A DNA stretch of 64,000 bases. Source: Acrocarpospora corrugata. Its GTDB lineage: Bacteria; Actinomycetota; Actinomycetes; Streptosporangiales; Streptosporangiaceae. The stretch is taken from assembly GCF_009687845.1 (NCBI RefSeq), contig NZ_BLAD01000043.1:143460-207459 (forward strand), in the 5' to 3' direction. Numbering within the stretch: position 1 is the stretch's first letter; every line of letters begins with the position of its first letter. The position numbers were made by a program, and so were the translations under genes. The notes beneath the pieces are model-generated. The model saw only the letters and a list, made by a program, of their open reading frames with translations, did not search any database and was not told the origin of the DNA. Positions 50,464-59,514 of the stretch are shown here, one piece after another.

Positions 50464-52092
50464 ATGGATATGACGATCGTGATCGTGCTGGCAGTGGCGG
50501 TGCTGCTGGCGGCGTTCGTAGCGATTGGCGCCCTCCTGGTCCTGTTGCTGCGCCGTACCGCTCCCAAGGAGACCGGGCCGACGGCCGAGCAGATCGCTCA
50601 GCTCAAGGCGGAGCTGACCGAGAAGGAGCTGGAGCAGGCGCGCAAGGACGCCGATGAGATCCGGGTGAAGGCCGAGGGTGAGGCCGGGGAGATCGTCCGC
50701 AAGTCTGAGGCGCTGGTGGAGAGTGCGGCGCTGATGCGGCGGGAGGTCGAGGAGGAGTCGCGGATCCTCAAGAACGAGCTGAAGGAGCTGCGCGCCGACC
50801 TGGAGCGCCGGGAGAACCGGCTGGGGGAGCGGGAGCAGCGGCTTGATGAGGAGGCGCGCCGGCAGTCCGAGCGGGCCAGGAAGCTGGCGGAGACCGAGAC
50901 GGAGCTGGCGGACCGGCGGGTCGAGCTGGACCAGGTGGCGGAGAAGCGGCGGCAGATACTGGAGCGAGTCGCGGGGTTGACGGCCGAGCAGGCCAAGACC
51001 GAACTGGTCAAGGAGATCGAGAACCAGGCCAAGCGGGAGGCCGCGCTGATCGTCCGGGAGATCGAGGGTGACGCCCGGAAGGAAGGCGAGAAGCGGGCCT
51101 GCAAGATCGTGACGCTGGCGGTTCAGCGGGTGGCGACCGAGCAGACGGCCGAGTCCGTGGTGAGCGTGCTGCATCTGCCCGGGGACGAGATGAAGGGCCG
51201 GATCATCGGGCGGGAGGGCCGGAACATCCGGGCGTTCGAGTCGACCACCGGGGTCAACCTGATCATCGACGACACTCCCGAGGCGGTGCTTTTGTCATGT
51301 TTTGATCCGGTTCGCAGGGAGACCGCCAGGTTGACCCTGGAGAAGCTGGTGCTCGACGGCCGCATCCATCCGCAGCGCATCGAGGAGGCCTACGAGCGCA
51401 GCAAGGCCGAAGTGCAGGACCTGTGTGTCCGCGCCGGTGAGGACGCTCTGGTCGAGTTGGGTATCACCGACATGCATCCCGAACTGGTCACGCTGTTGGG
51501 GCAGCTGCGGTACCGCACGTCGTATGGGCAGAACGTGCTGAAGCACCTCATCGAGTCCGCGCACATCGCGGGGATCATGGCTTCGGAGCTGCGCCTCGAT
51601 CGTAATCTGGTCAAGCGCTGCGCGCTGCTGCACGACATCGGCAAGGCGCTCACCCACGAGGTGGAGGGCAGCCACGCCCTGATCGGCGCCGAGATCGCCC
51701 GCCGGTACGGCGAGCACGAGGACGTCGTGCACGCCATCGAGGCCCACCACAACGAGGTCGAGGTCCGCACCGTCGAAGCCGTCCTCACCCAGGCCGCCGA
51801 CGCGATCAGCGGCAGCCGCCCCGGCGCCCGCCGCGAATCCCTGGAGGCGTACGTCAAGCGGCTGGAGCGCCTGGAGGAGATCGCGCAGTCCTTCGAGGGC
51901 GTGGACAAGGTATTCGCCATGCAGGCCGGTCGGGAGATTCGGGTCATGGTCCGTCCCGACAACGTGGACGACATCCAAGCGCAGGTGATCGCCCGCGACG
52001 TGGCCAAGCAGGTCGAGGAGGAGCTCACCTACCCGGGCCAGATCCGCATTACGGTGGTCCGCGAATCCCGGGCCACGGAGTTCGCCCGCTAA
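50464..52092 (+). CDS. rny: Ribonuclease Y
   Basis: A 542-residue membrane-anchored endoribonuclease that starts mRNA decay. It has an N-terminal membrane helix (~3-30), a long coiled coil (~40-225), a KH RNA-binding domain with MKGRIIGREGRNIRAFES (~240-300) and an HD domain with the metal motif ALLHDIGK (~355-450). ATG 50464 is used; ATG 50470 is possible. In actinobacteria rny often follows recA-recX, as here. Confidence 0.95.
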   Translation: MDMTIVIVLAVAVLLAAFVAIGALLVLLLRRTAPKETGPTAEQIAQLKAELTEKELEQARKDADEIRVKAEGEAGEIVRKSEALVESAALMRREVEEESRILKNELKELRADLERRENRLGEREQRLDEEARRQSERARKLAETETELADRRVELDQVAEKRRQILERVAGLTAEQAKTELVKEIENQAKREAALIVREIEGDARKEGEKRACKIVTLAVQRVATEQTAESVVSVLHLPGDEMKGRIIGREGRNIRAFESTTGVNLIIDDTPEAVLLSCFDPVRRETARLTLEKLVLDGRIHPQRIEEAYERSKAEVQDLCVRAGEDALVELGITDMHPELVTLLGQLRYRTSYGQNVLKHLIESAHIAGIMASELRLDRNLVKRCALLHDIGKALTHEVEGSHALIGAEIARRYGEHEDVVHAIEAHHNEVEVRTVEAVLTQAADAISGSRPGARRESLEAYVKRLERLEEIAQSFEGVDKVFAMQAGREIRVMVRPDNVDDIQAQVIARDVAKQVEEELTYPGQIRITVVRESRATEFAR

Positions 52093-52322
52093 GAACTCCC
52101 AACGGAATGAGCGAGCCGCCAGGCTGATGGCCGATATCCGGCGCCGTTCACGCAGGTGACGGTCCTCACCGCACCGGCGCCAAAGAGGCACGGCTCAATC
52201 TGTTAGTGGCTCCAGGCGCCCAGCGGTCCGCCCGCTAAGCGTGAGTGCTTCGGGTAGCAAATCGGCCCCAGCGGTTCCGCCAGTGCTTACGGCCGCTAAA
52301 GGGCAAGCCGCTGGCGGTCTGG
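52090..52322 (-). repeat. rny-S9 gap with copy A of a dispersed ~110-bp repeat
   Basis: Read on the minus strand, 52210-52090 (CACTAACAGATTGAGC... GTGAACGGCGCCGGATATCG... GGGAGTTCTTAG) aligns with plus-strand 63238-63358 at roughly 75-80% by eye and with 63436-63540 more weakly. The conserved core is CGCCGGAT-A-CGGC. A second CGCCCGCTAAG, the rny tail, occurs at 52228-52238. No gene. Confidence 0.7.
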
Positions 52323-54140
52323 TCAGTGTTCGGGGCGGAACAGTTGCTCGTAGAAGGCCAGTTCGGCGGCGAGGGCGGCGGTCTTGCTCTCCAGGCGGCG
52401 GAAGCCGTGGCTTTCGCCCTCGAACGATAGGTATGTGCAGGGGATGCCGCGTTCGGTCAGGGCGGCGGCGAAGGCCTCGGCCTGGGTGGGCGGGACGACG
52501 GGGTCGGCCAGGCCCTGCATCAGCAGCATGGGGCAGGAGACCTCGCCGGCCCGGGAGAGAGGCTCGCGGGAGGCGTACAGGGATTCTGAGCCGACGAGCC
52601 ATTCGATGTAGCGGGATTCGAAGTCGTGGGTGGCCGCCACCAGGGGGGCCAGCGCGCTGACGCCCGCGATGGAGACGCCGCCGCAGAAGACGGTGGCGGC
52701 GGCGCAGGCGGCCATCACGGTCCAGCCGCCGGCGCTGGACCCGCGCACGGTGATCCGCGCCGGGTCGGCGTGGCCGGCGGCGGCCAGCCACTGGGCGGCC
52801 GCGACGGTGTCCTCCACGTCGACGATGCCCCACTGGCCGCGCAGGCGCTCGCGGTAGGCGCGCCCGTAGCCGGTCGAACCGCCGTAGTTGACCTCAAGCA
52901 CGCCGATGCCCCGGGTGGTGAAAAACGCCTTCTCCAGGCTGAGTTCGGTGGTGGCGTGACCGGTCGGGCCGCCGTGGACGAAGACCACATAAGGCGCGGG
53001 TTCCGGGGTGTTCGGCGGATAACGGTAGGCGTGGATCCGGCGCCCGAAACTGCCCTCGATCTCGACGGCGTGCGGAACCGGCAGGTAGGCGATGTCGGGC
53101 AGTTCGGCGATGTCACGGCGCAGACCCTCGACCCGGCCGGTGACGACGTCCACCCGCACCACCGAGCGGGGCACGTCGGAGCCGTAGCCGATGCCCACCA
53201 GGGTGGTGCCGTCGGCGCTCAGCGCGGGCGCCCAGCCGGTGTAGGGCACGTCCAGGTCGATCAGCGTGCTCGTCTCCGGGTCCAGGATGCCCAGGCGCAG
53301 GTCCCCCTGCCCGTGCAGGACCGCCAGGCGGCCGTCTCCGAGCATCAGGTACGGCAACCCGCCCAACTCCCACAGCGGCCCGGCGAACTCCTCCTCGGCG
53401 GGATACAGCGCCTGCGAGGACGTCCCGAAGATCCCGATCTGATAGAGGTTCCACCAGCCGGACCAGTCCGACACGAGGTAGAGGTTCCGGTTGTCCCGCC
53501 ACTGCGGCGAGAGGACGGATTCGCTCATCCCGCCCTTGACCGTCCACGAACTCCGGTCCTCCAGCCGGGTGATCCGCAGCTCGGTCCCCGTCCACGGCAT
53601 CCGCGGGTGGTTCCAGCAGATGTACGCCAGATGCTCCCCATCCGGCGACAGGGCCGGGGAGGCGTAGAAGTCGCTGCCGGAGATCACCTCGATGACTTCG
53701 CCGTCCAGCGTCACCGAGACGAGGCCGCGGGACACCTTCCCGTCGTCGTGGTGGCGTTCGCGCACGCACCAGAGGACGCCGTCGCCCCACAGCAGGTCGC
53801 CGTACCGGTCTTCGGAGGCGGCGGTCACCGGCCGGGGCGGGCCGCCGTCGGTCAGGTAGAGCCGCTGGTCGGCATGGTTGGCGAAGATGACGCCGACGCC
53901 GGGGACGACCACGTAGGACCGGCCGCCGTACTCGTGCACCCGGGTACGGGCGTCCCAGGGCGCGTCGAGGAGTTCGCGGCGGCTGCCGTCGGCGGCGCGG
54001 TGGACGATCGTCCGGCGGCCCGCCTCGGCCGGGCGGTCCTCCTCCCACCAGACCTCGTCGCCGCGCACGGTGGGGAAGCCGAGGCGCAGAGCCGACCTGG
54101 CCACGTCGGCGGTGGAGATCGGCGGTCGCTCGGGGGGCAT
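52323..54140 (-). CDS. S9-family prolyl-oligopeptidase-type peptidase
   Basis: A 605-residue cytosolic serine peptidase (acylaminoacyl-peptidase/dipeptidyl-peptidase type). An N-terminal beta-propeller (~40-350) gates a C-terminal alpha/beta-hydrolase domain with the oxyanion HGGPTGH, nucleophile GSSAGG, Asp in GLADPVVPP and His in GESHGFR. I chose ATG 54140 (MPPERPPISTADVARS), where AGGA precedes it. It is last in line after the glutamate-importer genes with a 32-bp gap, so it may be co-transcribed; peptide degradation would fit amino-acid scavenging. Confidence 0.9.
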   Translation of the reverse strand: MPPERPPISTADVARSALRLGFPTVRGDEVWWEEDRPAEAGRRTIVHRAADGSRRELLDAPWDARTRVHEYGGRSYVVVPGVGVIFANHADQRLYLTDGGPPRPVTAASEDRYGDLLWGDGVLWCVRERHHDDGKVSRGLVSVTLDGEVIEVISGSDFYASPALSPDGEHLAYICWNHPRMPWTGTELRITRLEDRSSWTVKGGMSESVLSPQWRDNRNLYLVSDWSGWWNLYQIGIFGTSSQALYPAEEEFAGPLWELGGLPYLMLGDGRLAVLHGQGDLRLGILDPETSTLIDLDVPYTGWAPALSADGTTLVGIGYGSDVPRSVVRVDVVTGRVEGLRRDIAELPDIAYLPVPHAVEIEGSFGRRIHAYRYPPNTPEPAPYVVFVHGGPTGHATTELSLEKAFFTTRGIGVLEVNYGGSTGYGRAYRERLRGQWGIVDVEDTVAAAQWLAAAGHADPARITVRGSSAGGWTVMAACAAATVFCGGVSIAGVSALAPLVAATHDFESRYIEWLVGSESLYASREPLSRAGEVSCPMLLMQGLADPVVPPTQAEAFAAALTERGIPCTYLSFEGESHGFRRLESKTAALAAELAFYEQLFRPEH

Positions 54141-54172
54141 GACGGCATCCTGCCGGAAAAGCGGTCGGCCGG

Positions 54173-54892
54173 TTATCCCTTTTCGAGGATGGGCGGCGAC
54201 AGGTACCGGGTGGCCAGGAGCCCCAGGTAGTCGATCAAGGCCCGATGCCAGGACCCGTCCTCGTACATCTGCCGGAGCGCCTCCTCCACGTCGTCCCGCA
54301 GCCCGATCGCGTTCGGCGCGACGCGAATGCCGTACCGCACCTCGGCCAGTTCGCGGCCGAGGAGGCGGAAGCGGCCGGGGTACTGCGCGGAGAGGCCGGC
54401 CAGCACCGGGGCGTCGGCGATGATCGCGTCGATCCGCCGGTCGGCCAGCAGCGGTGCGCAGGCGGCGGGCACGTTCGCCTCGGCGGCGAAGACGTTCCGC
54501 CAGGCCGTGCCGAAGCGTTCGACCAGCGGGGCGATGTCGGCGCGGGTGCCGCAGACCCGGGCCGACTTGAGGTTCCGGATGGTGCGCAGTTCCGGCGCCC
54601 GGACCAGCAGGTCCTTGGTGGTGACCAGGTACGGCCCGGCGTAGCGGCCGGCCACCGCGCCGAGGGAGAGGTCGGCTTCGCCCGCGTCGAAGGTGTACCG
54701 GATCTGGTCGTCCCGGTACCCGAGTTCGCGCGCGACATAGTGCGCCACGGCGATGTCGAAGCCGGCCCAGCCGCCGCCGGGCAGTTTGTCCACCAGCCCC
54801 GGCTGTCCCGCACGCACCCCGATCACAAGGCTGCCGCCACCACATCCCGTGAGGAAAACAGCCGCCATACCCAGCATCACGACGCGCCACAC
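54173..54892 (-). CDS. Second GluB-like amino-acid-binding lipoprotein with a shortened binding lobe
   Basis: A 239-residue lipoprotein. Lipobox FLTGC puts the lipidated Cys at 17. It is a clear paralogue of the binding protein at 56524 (shared IGV-QPGL, GYRDDQI, AGPYLVTTKDLLVRA). Between DDQI and AGPYL it has 24 residues where the paralogue has 42; the missing part includes the segment NREPFIQQGQVDMVVATYSI that lines the ligand pocket in this family. It therefore probably does not bind glutamate normally. GTG start, 69 bp after gluD. It may bind another ligand or act as a sensor or decoy. Confidence 0.82.
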   Translation of the reverse strand: MWRVVMLGMAAVFLTGCGGGSLVIGVRAGQPGLVDKLPGGGWAGFDIAVAHYVARELGYRDDQIRYTFDAGEADLSLGAVAGRYAGPYLVTTKDLLVRAPELRTIRNLKSARVCGTRADIAPLVERFGTAWRNVFAAEANVPAACAPLLADRRIDAIIADAPVLAGLSAQYPGRFRLLGRELAEVRYGIRVAPNAIGLRDDVEEALRQMYEDGSWHRALIDYLGLLATRYLSPPILEKG

Positions 54893-54961
54893 CCGATCAG
54901 GATCAGATCAGGCGCGCCTCAAGCGCCGCAATGACACGTCAAACCTTGTCCTGCGCCGCCG

Positions 54962-55828
54962 TCACGGAGCCGCCGCGACCGTCATCGAGTCGGGCGGCGC
55001 GACCGGTTTCGCGGTGGTCTTGCGGCTCCGCCGGCTGCGCTTCTCCAGCCAGCCGGCGACCAGGCCGACCGCCACGTTGATCAGGATGTAGATGATCGCC
55101 ATCACGATCACCGACGGGATCAGGTTGCGGAAGTTGGCGGGCAGGATCCGCGCCCCGGCGTTCAGCAGGTCCTCGTACGCGACGATGAAGCCGAGCGCGG
55201 TGTCCTTGAGCAGCACCACCAGCTGGCTGACGATGGCCGGCATCATCACGGTGACCGCCTGCGGCAGCAGGATGAGCCGCATCGCCTGGCTCTTGCGCAG
55301 GCCGATGGCGAGCGCGGCCTCGGTCTGCCCGCGCGGCAGCGACGAGATGCCCGCCCTGACGATCTCGGCCAGCACCGAGCCGTTGTACATGACCAGGCCG
55401 AAGACCACGGCGCTGAAGGAGGTGACGGTCAGGCCGAAGACGGCGCTGCCGCCGTACTGGGCGAAGAAGATCATGATGAGCAGCGGGATGGCCCGGAAGA
55501 ACTCGACCACGGCCGCGGCCGGGAGGCGGATCCAGGCCTGCTCGGACAGCCGGGCGATGCCGAACACGAACCCGAACGGCACCGCGATCAGCGCGGCTGT
55601 CGCGGCGGCGCTGAGGGTGTTCCACAGTCCGGGCAGGATCAGGTTGATCCAGACGTCCGCCCGGAGGAACGGCTCCCACAACGCCGCATCAAACTGGCCT
55701 TTTTCGTCAAATTTCCGAAACGCCAGGTATGCGAGGACGACCAGGACGACCGCGAACACCACGGTGAGCACCAGGTTGCGCCGCCGCCCGCGTGGCCCCG
55801 GCGCGTCGTAGAGCACGCTGGCCCTCAT
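54962..55828 (-). CDS. gluD: Glutamate ABC transporter permease GluD
   Basis: A 288-residue amino-acid permease of the HisM/GluD type. Five hydrophobic helices follow a basic N-terminus; the coupling loop contains QTEAALAIGLRKSQAMRLIL (EAA motif) and the family motif EFFRAIPLLIMIFF is present. The start overlaps the gluC stop by 4 bp (ATGA). With GluC it forms the channel energised by GluA. Confidence 0.92.
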   Translation of the reverse strand: MRASVLYDAPGPRGRRRNLVLTVVFAVVLVVLAYLAFRKFDEKGQFDAALWEPFLRADVWINLILPGLWNTLSAAATAALIAVPFGFVFGIARLSEQAWIRLPAAAVVEFFRAIPLLIMIFFAQYGGSAVFGLTVTSFSAVVFGLVMYNGSVLAEIVRAGISSLPRGQTEAALAIGLRKSQAMRLILLPQAVTVMMPAIVSQLVVLLKDTALGFIVAYEDLLNAGARILPANFRNLIPSVIVMAIIYILINVAVGLVAGWLEKRSRRSRKTTAKPVAPPDSMTVAAAP

Positions 55829-56493
55829 CGTGCCACCGCCAGCCGCTTGGCCAGCCAGCCGAACAGCAGCCCGACCGGCAGGGTGAGCACCAGGAAGCCG
55901 AGCGCGAACCCGAGGAAGATCGGGACCACCGCCTCCTGATGCTGCTCGAACAGGGATTTCATGGTGAGCGAGGCCTCCGCGACGCCGATCGCGGCGGCGA
56001 TCGTGGTGTTCTTGATCAGCGCGATCAGCACGCTGCCCAGCGGCGCGATCACCGCCCGGAAGGCCTGCGGGAGCACGATGTGCCGCAGGTTCTGGAGGAA
56101 GGTCAGCCCGAGCGCGCGGGCGGCCTCCGCCTGCCCGATCGGGACCGTGTTGATCCCCGACCGGATGGCCTCGCAGACGAAGGCCGCCGTGTACAGCGAC
56201 AGGCCGATGATGGACAGCCAGAGGTAGTTGGTGGACAGGCTGTCGGAGAACGAGACGTCCAGGACCAGCCCGAGCCCCAGCCCGCAGAACACGATCACCA
56301 GCGTGAGCGGCGTGTTCCGCAGCGCGTTGACGTACGCGGCGGCCACGGTGCGGAGCACGGCCAGCGGGCTCACCCGCATGGCGGCCAGCACCGTGCCCAG
56401 CACCAGGGCGGCCACGGCGGTGGCCAGCGTGAGCCGTACGGTCAGCCAGAACGCGCCCAGGATGACCGGCAGCTCTTCGAGGAGAGCGGACAC
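55825..56493 (-). CDS. gluC: Glutamate ABC transporter permease GluC
   Basis: A 222-residue permease with five helices, the motif NALRNTPLTLVIVFC and the EAA loop QAEAARALGLTFLQNLRHIV. It lies 30 bp after gluB and is coupled to gluD. Name and role follow the characterised Corynebacterium GluABCD importer, which has the same gene order. Confidence 0.92.
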   Translation of the reverse strand: MSALLEELPVILGAFWLTVRLTLATAVAALVLGTVLAAMRVSPLAVLRTVAAAYVNALRNTPLTLVIVFCGLGLGLVLDVSFSDSLSTNYLWLSIIGLSLYTAAFVCEAIRSGINTVPIGQAEAARALGLTFLQNLRHIVLPQAFRAVIAPLGSVLIALIKNTTIAAAIGVAEASLTMKSLFEQHQEAVVPIFLGFALGFLVLTLPVGLLFGWLAKRLAVAR

Positions 56494-56523
56494 CGCCTAC
56501 CTACCTCCGCCAGAGACGATCGA

Positions 56524-57330
56524 TCAGTACCGCTCCAGCGCCGGCGGCGTGGCGAAGAACTGGCCGAACTCACCGAAGTTGGCGTCCACGTACTTCTTCC
56601 ACGAGCCGTCCTGGAACATCTTCTCGATCGCGGTGTTGATCTTGTCGCGGGTTTCCTTGTCGTCCTTCTTCAGGCCGATGCCGTACTTCTCCTCGGAGAA
56701 GGGCTGGCCGACCAGGCGGAACTTGCCGGGGGACTGGGCGGCGAAGCCGGCCAGGATGGTGGCGTCGGTGGAGATCGCGTCGACCTGGCTCTGCTCCAGC
56801 AGCGGCAGGCAGGCGCCGTAGCCCTGCTGCTCGGTCAGGTACTGGCCCTTCCACGGCTCGCCGAACTTCTCCACCAGCCGCGCGGGCGACGAGGAACCCT
56901 GCGCGCCGCAGACCTTCTTGGTGGCGAGCGAGTCCACGTTGGCGATCGCGCTGTCGCCGGCCCGGGTGAGGATGTCCTGCCCGGTGATCAGGTAAGGACC
57001 GGCGAAGGAGATGACTTCCTTCCGGGCGTCGGTGATCGAGTAGGTGGCGACCACCATGTCGACCTGGCCCTGCTGGATGAACGGCTCCCGGTTCGCGGAG
57101 ACGGTCTCCTTGAACTCGATCTGGTCGTCGCTGTAGCCGAGCTCCTTCGCGACATACTTGGCCACATCCACGTCGAAGCCCTTGACCGAGCCGTCGGTCT
57201 GCTTCAAGCCGAGGCCGGGCTGGTCGAACTTGACGCCGATGACAAATTTGTCGTCACCGCCACAGGCGGCAAGGCTTGTGGCCAGGGCCGCCGCGGCCAG
57301 CAGAACGGCTCCGATTCGGCGTACGCGCAT
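56524..57330 (-). CDS. gluB: Glutamate-binding lipoprotein GluB
   Basis: A 268-residue periplasm-facing binding protein. Lipobox LAAC puts the lipidated Cys at 23. The mature protein has the complete amino-acid-binding fold (GFDVDVAKYVAKELGY, SANREPFIQQGQVDMVV, AGPYLITGQDILTR). I chose ATG 57330 because AGGTGG precedes it. It lies 59 bp after gluA and delivers glutamate to GluCD. Confidence 0.92.
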   Translation of the reverse strand: MRVRRIGAVLLAAAALATSLAACGGDDKFVIGVKFDQPGLGLKQTDGSVKGFDVDVAKYVAKELGYSDDQIEFKETVSANREPFIQQGQVDMVVATYSITDARKEVISFAGPYLITGQDILTRAGDSAIANVDSLATKKVCGAQGSSSPARLVEKFGEPWKGQYLTEQQGYGACLPLLEQSQVDAISTDATILAGFAAQSPGKFRLVGQPFSEEKYGIGLKKDDKETRDKINTAIEKMFQDGSWKKYVDANFGEFGQFFATPPALERY

Positions 57331-57389
57331 AACTGCCACCTTTTCTTCCAATTCGCTGAGCCGGGTCTCGGCTCGGGGAGATTGTGCGA

Positions 57390-58145
57390 TTAGTGCGTAA
57401 GGATCTTGCTGAGGAAGTCCCGGGCGCGGTCGGTGCTCGGGTTCGTGAAGAACTCGTCGGGGGCGGCCTGCTCGATGATCTGGCCGTCGGACATGAACAC
57501 GACGCGGTTGGCGGCCCGGCGGGCGAAGCCCATCTCGTGGGTGACCACCAGCATGGTCATCCCGTCCCGGGCCAGGGAGATCATGACGTCCAGCACCTCC
57601 TGGACCATTTCCGGGTCCAGGGCGGAGGTGGGCTCGTCGAACAGGATCATCTTGGGGTCCATGGCCAGCGCGCGGGCGATCGCCACCCGCTGCTGCTGGC
57701 CGCCGGAGAGCTGGGCGGGGTACTTGGCCGCCTGGGAGGCGATTCCGACGCGTTCGAGGAGTTCCATCCCGCGCTGCTCGGCCTGACCGCGGGCGATCTT
57801 GCGCACCTTGGTCGGGCCGAGGGTGACGTTCTCCAGGATGGTCTTGTGGGCGAACAGGTTGAACTGCTGGAACACCATGCCGACCTCGGAGCGGAGCCGG
57901 GCCAGCGCCCGCCCCTCCACCGCGAGGGAGTGCCCGTCGAAGGTGATGGCGCCGGAATCGATCGTCTCCAGCCGGTTGATGACGCGGCAGAGCGTCGACT
58001 TCCCGCCGCCGGACGGCCCGATGACCACGACGACCTCACCGCGGGTCACATCGAGGTCGATGTCTCTCAGCACGTGCAGCGCGCCGAAGTGCTTGTTTAC
58101 CTTCTCCAAGTTGACAAGTGAAGTCGATCTGTCGGCCTCCGTCAT
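57390..58145 (-). CDS. gluA: Glutamate ABC transporter ATPase GluA
   Basis: A 251-residue ATPase. Walker A GPSGGGKST, Q-loop VFQQFNLF, signature LSGGQQQRVAIARAL, Walker B MILFDEPTSALDPE and the switch His in VVTHEMG are complete. ATG 58145 (MTEADRSTSLV) is preferred over an upstream TTG. It is the first gene of the operon gluA-B-C-D, then the second binding protein, then the S9 peptidase. Confidence 0.94.
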   Translation of the reverse strand: MTEADRSTSLVNLEKVNKHFGALHVLRDIDLDVTRGEVVVVIGPSGGGKSTLCRVINRLETIDSGAITFDGHSLAVEGRALARLRSEVGMVFQQFNLFAHKTILENVTLGPTKVRKIARGQAEQRGMELLERVGIASQAAKYPAQLSGGQQQRVAIARALAMDPKMILFDEPTSALDPEMVQEVLDVMISLARDGMTMLVVTHEMGFARRAANRVVFMSDGQIIEQAAPDEFFTNPSTDRARDFLSKILTH

Positions 58146-58277
58146 GGTCAACCAAAGTAAGGGGGTCTCACAACCAAGTCACTAACCAGCCGGTACCGAT
58201 CCCATCACGGCTTTTCCCGGGATAGTCCTGGTCGGTGGCCCATGACCGCTGGGACAAGCCTCCGATTCAGTGGCGGC

Positions 58278-58907
58278 ATGACTGATTCCTTCCGGCGATT
58301 CGTCGCCGCCGGGTCGCTGCTGGCCTGGCCCGTGCTGCTCCTGCTCGCCTTCCTGACCTCCCCGCCGGGGACCGACCACGACCCGGCCCTCTACCTGGCC
58401 AATCAGACCAAGGTGCAGGTCAGCGCCGTCTTCTTCCACTGGGCCACGATCGCCATGATCCCGGGCATGCTGGCGCTGGCCGGGCTGCTGCGGGAGCGCG
58501 CGCCCCGGCTGGCCAACCTGGGCGCGGCGGTCGGGATGATCGGCTCCGCCAGCGCGGTGAACCTGTTCATGACCGACTTCTACGACCTGGCGCTGGCCCG
58601 CACCCTGCCCGCCGATCAGGCCGTGGCCGTCACCGCCGCCGCGAGCGACATGCCGGGCTTCGTGTACGCGATCCTGTTCCCCGCGTTCCTGTCCCATCTG
58701 GGGGCGCTGATCCTGACCATCTCGCTGGCCGCGACCCGGGTCGGGCCGTGGTGGCTGCCGGTGCTGGTGATCGTCGGCATCCTCATCCCGTTCCTCACCG
58801 CCGACCAGCCGCCCGCCGTCCAGTCCACCGGCGCCCTCTGCCAGCTCATCGGGTACGGCTGGGCCGCGTTGCGCACCCTCAGAACCCCGATTCGCGCGCG
58901 CGACTGA
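58278..58907 (+). CDS. Multi-helix membrane protein of unknown function
   Basis: A 209-residue protein with about six hydrophobic segments (SLLAWPVLLLLAFLT, ATIAMIPGMLALAGLL, GAAVGMIGSASAVNLFM, and three more). No catalytic motif is seen. Start ATG 58278 lacks a strong ribosome site. Its 3' end overlaps the convergent response-regulator gene by 29 bp. It is divergent from gluA with 132 bp between. Confidence 0.7.
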   Translation: MTDSFRRFVAAGSLLAWPVLLLLAFLTSPPGTDHDPALYLANQTKVQVSAVFFHWATIAMIPGMLALAGLLRERAPRLANLGAAVGMIGSASAVNLFMTDFYDLALARTLPADQAVAVTAAASDMPGFVYAILFPAFLSHLGALILTISLAATRVGPWWLPVLVIVGILIPFLTADQPPAVQSTGALCQLIGYGWAALRTLRTPIRARD

Positions 58908-59514
58908 CCGCGCTCGACCGATCCGCCACATGCAGCTTGGCGAAGATGTTGGAGACGTGGTTGCGCACCGTCTTGTGGCTCAGCGCCAGCCGCTCCGCGA
59001 TCTGCGGGTTGGTCAGGTGGGAGGTCATCATCCCGAGGATCTCCCGCTCCCGCGGCGTGAGCTGCGGCAGACTGTGCTCCCGCTTCGCCAGGCCGGAGAA
59101 GTAGGCGATCAGCCGGTTCGCGATGGCCGGGCCGAACACGGCGTCACCCGCGGCCACCGCCCGGATGGCCCGGGACAGTTCGACCCGGCGGGCGCCCTTG
59201 ACCACGAAGCCGCGCGCCCCCGCCCGCAGCGCCGCGAACACCGACTCGTCGTCGTCGGACATGCTCAGCACCAGCACCCGGACGTGCGGGTGGTCCCGCA
59301 GGATGCGCTCGGTGGCCGCCACGCCCCCCATGCCCGGCATGCTCAGATCCATCAGCACGACATCCGGCTGGAGCTGGGTGATCATCGCCAGCGCCTGCTC
59401 GCCGGTGGCGACCTGATCGGCCACGGTCATGCCGTCCAGCGGCGAGAGCAGCGCGACGAGCCCCGCCCGGAACGACGGATGGTCGTCAACGATCAAGATC
59501 TTGATGGGTTCCAT
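58879..59514 (-). CDS. NarL/LuxR-family response regulator
   Basis: A 211-residue regulator. The receiver domain (1-~120) has the acidic pair DD (10-11), phospho-acceptor Asp56 in VLMDLSMPG and Lys in FVVKGARR. The C-terminal LuxR helix-turn-helix reads LTPREREILGMMTSHLTNPQ. ATG 59514 follows AGGGGA. It overlaps the histidine-kinase gene by 22 bp, forming a cognate pair. Targets are unknown; the neighbouring gene at 58278 is a candidate. Confidence 0.92.
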   Translation of the reverse strand: MEPIKILIVDDHPSFRAGLVALLSPLDGMTVADQVATGEQALAMITQLQPDVVLMDLSMPGMGGVAATERILRDHPHVRVLVLSMSDDDESVFAALRAGARGFVVKGARRVELSRAIRAVAAGDAVFGPAIANRLIAYFSGLAKREHSLPQLTPREREILGMMTSHLTNPQIAERLALSHKTVRNHVSNIFAKLHVADRSSAVSRARESGF

